From: CAWKOH01 sp963851245
GTDB lineage: Bacteria; Actinomycetota; Acidimicrobiia; Acidimicrobiales; Palsa-688
Assembly: GCA_963851245.1 (NCBI GenBank)
Contig: CAWKOH010000011.1
Coordinates: 1 to 64,000 of the forward strand
Direction: 5' to 3'
Length of the DNA: 64,000 nt
Shown here: piece after piece, positions 59,253 through 64,000 of the stretch
Position numbering within the stretch: position 1 is the stretch's first letter
How the letters are laid out: the number at the start of each line of letters is the position of its first letter
Made by a program: the position numbers and the translations under genes
The notes under the pieces: generated by a model
Databases searched by the model: none
The model's input: only the letters and a program-made list of their open reading frames with translations
What the model was told of the DNA's origin: nothing

Positions 59253-59280
59253 AGATTACAGCATGAAGCTGAGTTGTCAA
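59253..59280 (-). promoter_or_regulatory. promoter of the gntR-ABC operon, leaderless type
   Basis: On the minus strand TTGACA (59275-59280) and TAATCT (59253-59258) are separated by 16 bases. The last base of the -10 lies six bases before the ATG at 59246, so transcription should start on or next to the start codon, giving a leaderless mRNA. No ribosome binding site is present before this ATG, which agrees. Confidence 0.6.
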
Positions 59281-59454
59281 CCTCCCCTCCTCGGCGCTCA
59301 CAGCGGTCAGGGTGGACAGCAAGCCCAACACGGCCCAACACGGCGCAGTGACGCATCCAGTCGGTGTCGCTCAGTTCACAGGAATTTCGGACCGAATCGA
59401 CCGCCGCGCGGCACGACGACTCAACCGTTACAGAGTCGGCCGCTCGGCCCAGGG

Positions 59455-61049
59455 TTACTTTCGCCCGGGCAGACGCTGGATTGCTTGCATCGCCTTCGTC
59501 ATCACACGGGCGTAAAGCTCGGCTGACATGAGTGGCGGTGGGCCGATCGGCAAAAGCCGCTCGACGGCGACGTTCTGAGATTCGGTGTATTTCAAAAGGC
59601 CGTGCTCTCCGTGACGACGTCCCATGCCCGAGTCTTTCCAACCGCCCATTGGGGCGTCCACCGACCCCCAGGCGGCGGCGTAGGCGTCATTCACGTTGAC
59701 CGTCCCGGCATGGAGCCGGGTAGCCACTTTCCGTCCCTTGACGACGTCGCCGGTCCACACCGAGAAGTTGAGGCCGTATGGGCTCTCGTTGGCGCTCCTG
59801 ATTGCCTCCTCTGTCCCATCAACCCGGTATATCGAAACGACGGGCCCGAAGGTCTCCTCGGCAAACAGGTCCATGTCGGGCGTGACGTCGGTGAGCACCG
59901 TCGGCTCGTAGAAGTAGGGGCCGACTTCGGGACGGGCATGTCCTCCTGCTAGAACCGTCGCTCCCTTCGCGACCGTGTCATCAACGTGGCGCTGCACGGT
60001 CGCCAGCTGCTTCGCCGAAACGAGCGACCCGACGTCAGGTTCATAGTTCAGGGAGTGCCCGAGCCGAAGTCGGCGGGTCGCTTCCACGAAACGAGGAACG
60101 AAGTCCTCCCAGATCGCCTCCACGACGAACATCCGCTCGCACGAGATGCACAGCTGCCCTGTATTCGAGAACGCCCCCCGAATGGCGCCGGCCACCGCCT
60201 TTCCCAAGTCGGCGTCGTAGAGGATGAGCATGGCGTTCTTACCGCCGAGCTCCATTGAGAAATCGACCAGCCGGTGAGCCGCCCGCGCCGCGACGGTACG
60301 GCCGACGCGTGCGTGCTTCCTGTGAACATGACGAAGTCGCTGTTGTCGACGATTGCATCACCGAGCTCAGCCCCGGTGCCGGTCGCGACCTGCAGCACCC
60401 CTGCCGGCAAACCTGCCTCCTCGAGCAGGTCCGCTGCCCAAAGGGCGGTGAAAGGCGTCTGCTGGTCGGGCTTGGCGACTACTGCGTTTCCGGCTACCAG
60501 CGCGGGAAGAGCGTCCGTCACCCCGAGGGTTAGCGGATAGTTCCAGGGCGAGATGATCCCAACCACCCCTTTGGGATGGTGGTATTCGCGGGTTCGGGTC
60601 AGGCCGGGGATGGCGCCCGCCCTTTGCTGCGGACGTAGCAGGCGCGGCGCCATCCGCGCGTAGTAGCGGCCGACCTGGGCGACGTCGATGATCTCCTCGA
60701 ACGCGTGGCGACGGGCTTTTCCACTTTCGAGCTGGATGAGGTCCAGGCCTTCGTCCTGCCTACCCAGGATCAGCTTCGCAAACCGCAGGAGAATCTCCGA
60801 TCGATCGGCTACGGGGACCTTCGCCCAGGCGGGCTGCATTGCCCGCGCCCGTGCTGCCGCCGACGCCACGTCCTCTGGTCTGCACTTGGGTACCCGGCCG
60901 AATGGCTCCCCGCTGGCCGGCATGTGGACCTCGAGTGGCTCGCGAGGGTCGCCAGTGACCACCCGCCCGGCCAGACGCTCGAGCATGTCCTGGGTCACTC
61001 GCGGCCCCAGCCGGTCCAGGTGCGGCGCCGCTTCTCGCAGACTGGTCAT
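59455..61049 (-). pseudogene. aldehyde dehydrogenase, succinate-semialdehyde-type (one frameshift)
   Basis: ATG at 61049 with AGGAGGAG before it: TSLREAAPHLDRLGPRVTQD, then MPASGEPFGRVPKCRPEDVA, KGVVGIISPWNYPLTLGVTD (NAD-binding), GNAVVAKPDQQTPFTALWAA and FVMFTGSTHAS; the frame slips near 60316 and resumes MELGGKNAMLILYDADLGKA (the general-base Glu), GQLCISCERMFVVEAIWEDF (catalytic Cys), EETFGPVVSIYRVDGTEEA and GGWKDSGMGRRHGEHGLLKY. About 530 residues after repair, all catalytic parts present. The enzyme oxidises an aldehyde to an acid. It lies beside a fatty-acyl-reductase-like gene. Confidence 0.85.
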
Positions 61050-61234
61050 GTCGAGCTCCTCCTGTTGCTGGGCGCTCCTGGTCCGGCCCACCCGGCGCCA
61101 GCATTCTCCATGAACGTGCGGTCGACAAGGGCCGGTCGGCCCTTGTCGAGATTCCAGGACCAACGGCCCTGGGCTGCGGTCCCCCGGCTACGTACTATCC
61201 GAAGTGTCCCACCCGGCGCGTGAAGGGGAGCGAC

Positions 61235-62323
61235 ATGACCATTTTCATGACCGGATTCCCCGGTTTCCTGGGCAGCGCGCTGTTGCCGCGGATCATGGCC
61301 CGAACCGGAGAGACAGCGGTCTGCCTGGTGCAGCGCAAGTATCGACCCGCGGCCGAGCTGCGGGTGAAGGAGCTCACGGCCAGACACGGGTCTCTCTGCG
61401 GCCGGATCAACCTGGTTGAGGGTGACATCACAGTTCCCGGACTCGGGCTCTCAGAAGACGTCGGCCCCGGAATATGGTCGACATCAACCGAGATCTGGCA
61501 CCTGGCGGCTGTATATGACCTGGCCGTGGAGTCCGAACTAGCCATGCGGGTAAACGTTAAGGGCACGCGACATGTCCTGGACGCCGCAGTCCACTCCGAG
61601 CGGCTCCGCCGGTTCCACTACTTCAGCACCTGTTACGTGAGCGGCCGGCACCCCGGTCCGTTCAGTGAGGATGATTTCGAGGTAGGCGCCCCGTTCTCCA
61701 ATTTCTACGAGGCCACCAAGCACATGGCCGAGGCGGAGGTGCGCCGGCGAATGGCCCAAGGCCTGGCGGCCACCATCTATCGGCCGTCGATCGTGGTGGG
61801 CGACAGCTGGACGGGCGAGACCCAGAAGTTCGACGGGCCGTACTTCGCCCTGCAACTCCTGCTCCGCCAGCCTCGCATAGCGGTGCTGCCGGTGATAGGT
61901 GACCCCAGTCTGACCTCCGTGAACGTCGTTCCTCGCGACTTCGTGGTCGACGCGGCCGCCTACCTGTCTGGCCTTCCGAGGTCCGCCGGCCGGACCTACG
62001 CCCTGGCCGACCCCCACCCGCTCACCGTCGCCGCCATGGTCGACGTCCTCGGTGAGGCGACCGGCCGACGGGTGATCCGCGTCCCTTTACCTCGCCGCCT
62101 GGCTAAGGCGGTCATTCGGTACGTGCCGGGGGTCCACCGCTTGATGAGCATGCCAGCTGAGCTGGTCGATTACTTCGCAGACCCGACCTGGTACATGACC
62201 ACGAACACCACGGTCGACCTTGCGGAATCTGGGATCGCTGTCCCGCCGCTCGCCACCTATGCCGGTCGCCTCGTCGAGTACATGAGAGCGCATCCGGAGG
62301 TCGGCCCGGAGGCCATGGCCTGA
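61235..62323 (+). CDS. NAD(P)-dependent SDR of the fatty acyl reductase/thioester reductase type
   Basis: A 362-residue extended SDR: MTIFMTGFPGFLGSALLPRI (TGxxGFLG cofactor motif), VQRKYRPAAELRVKELTARH, INLVEGDITVPGLGLSEDVG, TEIWHLAAVYDLAVESELAM and VNVKGTRHVLDAAVHSERLR, then RFHYFSTCYVSGRHPGPFSE, FYEATKHMAEAEVRRRMAQG (YxxxK) and TIYRPSIVVGDSWTGETQKF. The FHYFST-YVSG and YxxTKxxAE blocks are typical of male-sterility/FAR-type proteins that reduce fatty acyl thioesters. Ribosome binding site AGGGGAG lies before the ATG. It is divergent from the aldehyde dehydrogenase gene. Confidence 0.85.
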   Translation: MTIFMTGFPGFLGSALLPRIMARTGETAVCLVQRKYRPAAELRVKELTARHGSLCGRINLVEGDITVPGLGLSEDVGPGIWSTSTEIWHLAAVYDLAVESELAMRVNVKGTRHVLDAAVHSERLRRFHYFSTCYVSGRHPGPFSEDDFEVGAPFSNFYEATKHMAEAEVRRRMAQGLAATIYRPSIVVGDSWTGETQKFDGPYFALQLLLRQPRIAVLPVIGDPSLTSVNVVPRDFVVDAAAYLSGLPRSAGRTYALADPHPLTVAAMVDVLGEATGRRVIRVPLPRRLAKAVIRYVPGVHRLMSMPAELVDYFADPTWYMTTNTTVDLAESGIAVPPLATYAGRLVEYMRAHPEVGPEAMA

Positions 62324-62441
62324 GCTGGCGGCCTGGAAGGCACACCAGCCGCATAGACGGTTCTGCTGAGAGTTCTGTCCGCCCGGATTTCAGTGTGAGA
62401 TGCTTTGTCCGATCACTTTGCTTCTCCAACGGAGGTGCGAG

Positions 62442-63356
62442 ATGAACGCGGAGGAACTGCGAGCGACTATCCGGCTAGGTGGTCACATCTTCGCCGGAGT
62501 CTCCTCCAAAGTGGAGGAGACTCATAGGGCTGTGGCGGGACGGGCATTCGGCGCGAACGGGACGCCCAGCGTGCCCGTGAGAACGCTCCATGACCACATC
62601 GCTGGTGCCGTGTACAACGGGTTGCGTGTCGGCGGATTGACCGCAGGAGCAGTGGCCGGCGAGGTATTCAGCCGGGTGGTGCCCTCCTCCGCGGCGGTAA
62701 GCGGCACGCGGTTGGGCAACCAGGCGCTGGCGGCTCTGAACGGAATCGCCGGTCATCAGCTGGGGGGCGATCTGGCCGCGCTGGCCATCCCCATGGCCGT
62801 ACGAGCCGCTGGCCGCGACGTCAACCTGACGCCACTCGACGTCGCGGCCGCCTTCCCCGACACAGCCTCGAAGCTGGCGGTATTTGTCCACGGACTGGCC
62901 GAGACAGAGAACTCGTGGACTCCGAAGGCCATGGACGACAACGAGGTCGGATACGGGCCGCTCCTGAGCACAGAGCTGGGTTACACCCCGATCTACATCC
63001 GCTATAACACCGGCTGTCATGTATCGGAGAACGGACGATCCTTGGGACGCCTACTTGATGATCTCGTCAGCGCATGGCCTGTCCCACCTGATGAGCTACT
63101 GCTCGTAGGCCACTCTATGGGCGGCCTGGTTATCCGCAGCGCCTGTCACTACGGTGCGGCCGAAGACCAACCCTGGGTTCCGCTTGTCCGCCACATCGTC
63201 TACCTGGGCACTCCGCACCTCGGGGCGCCCTTGGCCAAAGCGGCAGCCCTTGTCCGCCGTTCGCGGTGGACTCAATCCGAACGTCGTGAGCTGCACGTCC
63301 GGACGTCGCCAGTGGGCAGCATCGAGGCCCATCAGGGTCAATCTCAGGCGGACTGA
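62442..63356 (+). CDS. alpha/beta hydrolase, lipase-like (C-terminus apparently truncated)
   Basis: A 304-residue protein: MNAEELRATIRLGGHIFAGV, an N-terminal helical part, then KLAVFVHGLAETENSWTPKA (oxyanion region), YIRYNTGCHVSENGRSLGRL, LLLVGHSMGGLVIRSACHYG (nucleophile elbow GHSMGG) and HIVYLGTPHLGAPLAKAAAL. The pattern with RYNTGxHxSxNGxxLxxLL is that of lipase-like hydrolases in actinobacteria. After the GTPHLGAPL block the text (VRRSRWTQSERRELHVRTSP) is unlike the family, and the catalytic His is not found, so the 3' end appears replaced or frameshifted. Good ribosome binding site (GGAGGTG) before the ATG. Confidence 0.72.
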   Translation: MNAEELRATIRLGGHIFAGVSSKVEETHRAVAGRAFGANGTPSVPVRTLHDHIAGAVYNGLRVGGLTAGAVAGEVFSRVVPSSAAVSGTRLGNQALAALNGIAGHQLGGDLAALAIPMAVRAAGRDVNLTPLDVAAAFPDTASKLAVFVHGLAETENSWTPKAMDDNEVGYGPLLSTELGYTPIYIRYNTGCHVSENGRSLGRLLDDLVSAWPVPPDELLLVGHSMGGLVIRSACHYGAAEDQPWVPLVRHIVYLGTPHLGAPLAKAAALVRRSRWTQSERRELHVRTSPVGSIEAHQGQSQAD

Positions 63357-64000
63357 GGAGGTATCGGCTGCGCTGACCCGCCGGGAACCCCGAGGCGGAA
63401 GGCAGCGCGCACCTCGGGGTTGCGGGCCTTGGTGTGGGCTGAGGTGAAGGCGGCGCGGGTGATGTCGTCGACCCGGTCCCGGGACATCCAGTCGTTGCCC
63501 ATCACACCTAGCACGGCGGTGTCCGGCTCGAAGAGCAGCACCTTGAGGCCGGCGGCTCGTAGCGCCCGGAGCTCAAGGGCGAGGCGGAAGCCGGCGTGGC
63601 GCCGCACCATGCCGGCGACGTCGGTGGGGATTCTTTGACCACCTGACATCGCAGACACCACGATCACCAAGTCGAGGTCCTGGCGCGAAAGTACTGCCGC
63701 GTTGGTGGGAGAGTGCACGCCGCCGTCCACGTATGCGATCCCATCGATCGTCACCGGGGCGAAGTAGCCGGGGACGGCGCAGGACGCGGACACAGCCAGG
63801 TGGAGGGGGGCTTGGGGCGACCCCGGACGACCGAAGACAACTCGACGCCCGTCCCGACGGCGTACCGCGCATATCCACAGGTTCCCGTCTGGCCAGCCCG
63901 TTGCTTCGACTATCCGCAACGGCTTGAGGAGTTGGCAAACGTCGGTCCGACCGGGCGCCAGCAAGGTCAGCAGCAGCCCCACCCCTGGAGGCTGCCACGG
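63344..64000 (-). CDS. patatin-like phospholipase (5' part beyond the window)
   Basis: The frame is open to the window edge, so the gene starts outside. Visible are VEATGWPDGNLWICAVRRRD, LHLAVSASCAVPGYFAPVTI and the catalytic Asp region YVDGGVHSPTNAAVLSRQDL (DGG), followed by LVIVVSAMSGGQRIPTDVAG and VLLFEPDTAVLGVMGNDWMS. The GxSxG nucleophile lies outside. Patatin-like enzymes are lipid acyl hydrolases with a Ser-Asp dyad. The gene converges on the lipase-like gene, with the stops overlapping by 13 bases. Confidence 0.85.
   Translation of the reverse strand, partial: PWQPPGVGLLLTLLAPGRTDVCQLLKPLRIVEATGWPDGNLWICAVRRRDGRRVVFGRPGSPQAPLHLAVSASCAVPGYFAPVTIDGIAYVDGGVHSPTNAAVLSRQDLDLVIVVSAMSGGQRIPTDVAGMVRRHAGFRLALELRALRAAGLKVLLFEPDTAVLGVMGNDWMSRDRVDDITRAAFTSAHTKARNPEVRAAFRLGVPGGSAQPIPPQSA

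Noticed and set aside
1..64000. CRISPR array
   Set aside because: No short direct repeats with regular spacers were seen. The repeated motifs at 38-42 kb are spaced by whole genes.

Overview
This is a GC-rich window with the gene content of an actinobacterium. Signs are a 13E12/DUF222 HNH gene, an F420-type LLM oxidoreductase gene, a GAP/Sap-type membrane protein, GTG starts, promoters that sit on the start codon, and an actinobacterial-style ABC1 kinase relic. An environmental or uncultured lineage (possibly Acidimicrobiia) fits, but no marker here fixes the class.

Layout. 0-9.2 kb is a decayed or error-rich stretch. It holds a TetR tail, a frameshifted 3-hydroxyisobutyrate-dehydrogenase-like gene, an ABC1 kinase relic lacking its catalytic core, a pirin C-terminal fragment, a broken 13E12 HNH gene, a GH15 glucosidase with about four frameshifts, a CDGSH fragment, an ArsR/AHSA1 pair and a VOC protein. 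9.4-27.3 kb is mostly intact chromosomal metabolism: DUF899, cupin, a Lpd-like flavoprotein, an SDR/SDR/hydrolase/NTF2 cluster, CapA, dtd, a Baeyer-Villiger monooxygenase fused to an esterase, an LLM oxidoreductase, a DMT transporter, and boxC overlapping a paaX-type regulator. At 27.3-30.4 kb a tandem glycine riboswitch precedes gcvP, which carries one frameshift. 30.5-38.3 kb holds small membrane proteins, a saccharopine-dehydrogenase-like gene, a trans-aconitate-methyltransferase-like gene, an ABC ATPase/permease/TetR operon with a clear promoter and operator, and an aldo/keto reductase.

38.3-56.6 kb is accessory DNA. Small genes (including a MazF-type toxin and its RHH antitoxin, a pilin-like protein, a VWA protein and, further on, methyltransferases and a GNAT) alternate with copies of a roughly 70-bp hairpin-forming repeat, like a cassette array. 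A mobile-gene cluster follows: a DUF6431 protein, a truncated tyrosine recombinase and a DDE transposase-like gene. Next come tRNA-Ala(UGC) and an integrated mobilizable element (integrase, excisionase, MobF relaxase). The relaxase gene is split by a complete IS630-family element that left a clean TA duplication.

56.7-64 kb returns to chromosomal genes: a GntR/ABC operon with a leaderless-type promoter, an aldehyde dehydrogenase, a fatty-acyl-reductase-like SDR, an alpha/beta hydrolase and a patatin cut by the window edge.

About fifteen genes carry single-base-type frameshifts. Some are clearly dead (ABC1 kinase, relaxase). Others (gcvP, aldehyde dehydrogenase, LLM oxidoreductase) are otherwise intact, and their shifts may be sequencing errors. 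Where a frameshift is marked, the span given is that of the reconstructed gene. All functions are inferred by reading the translations; no database search was run.
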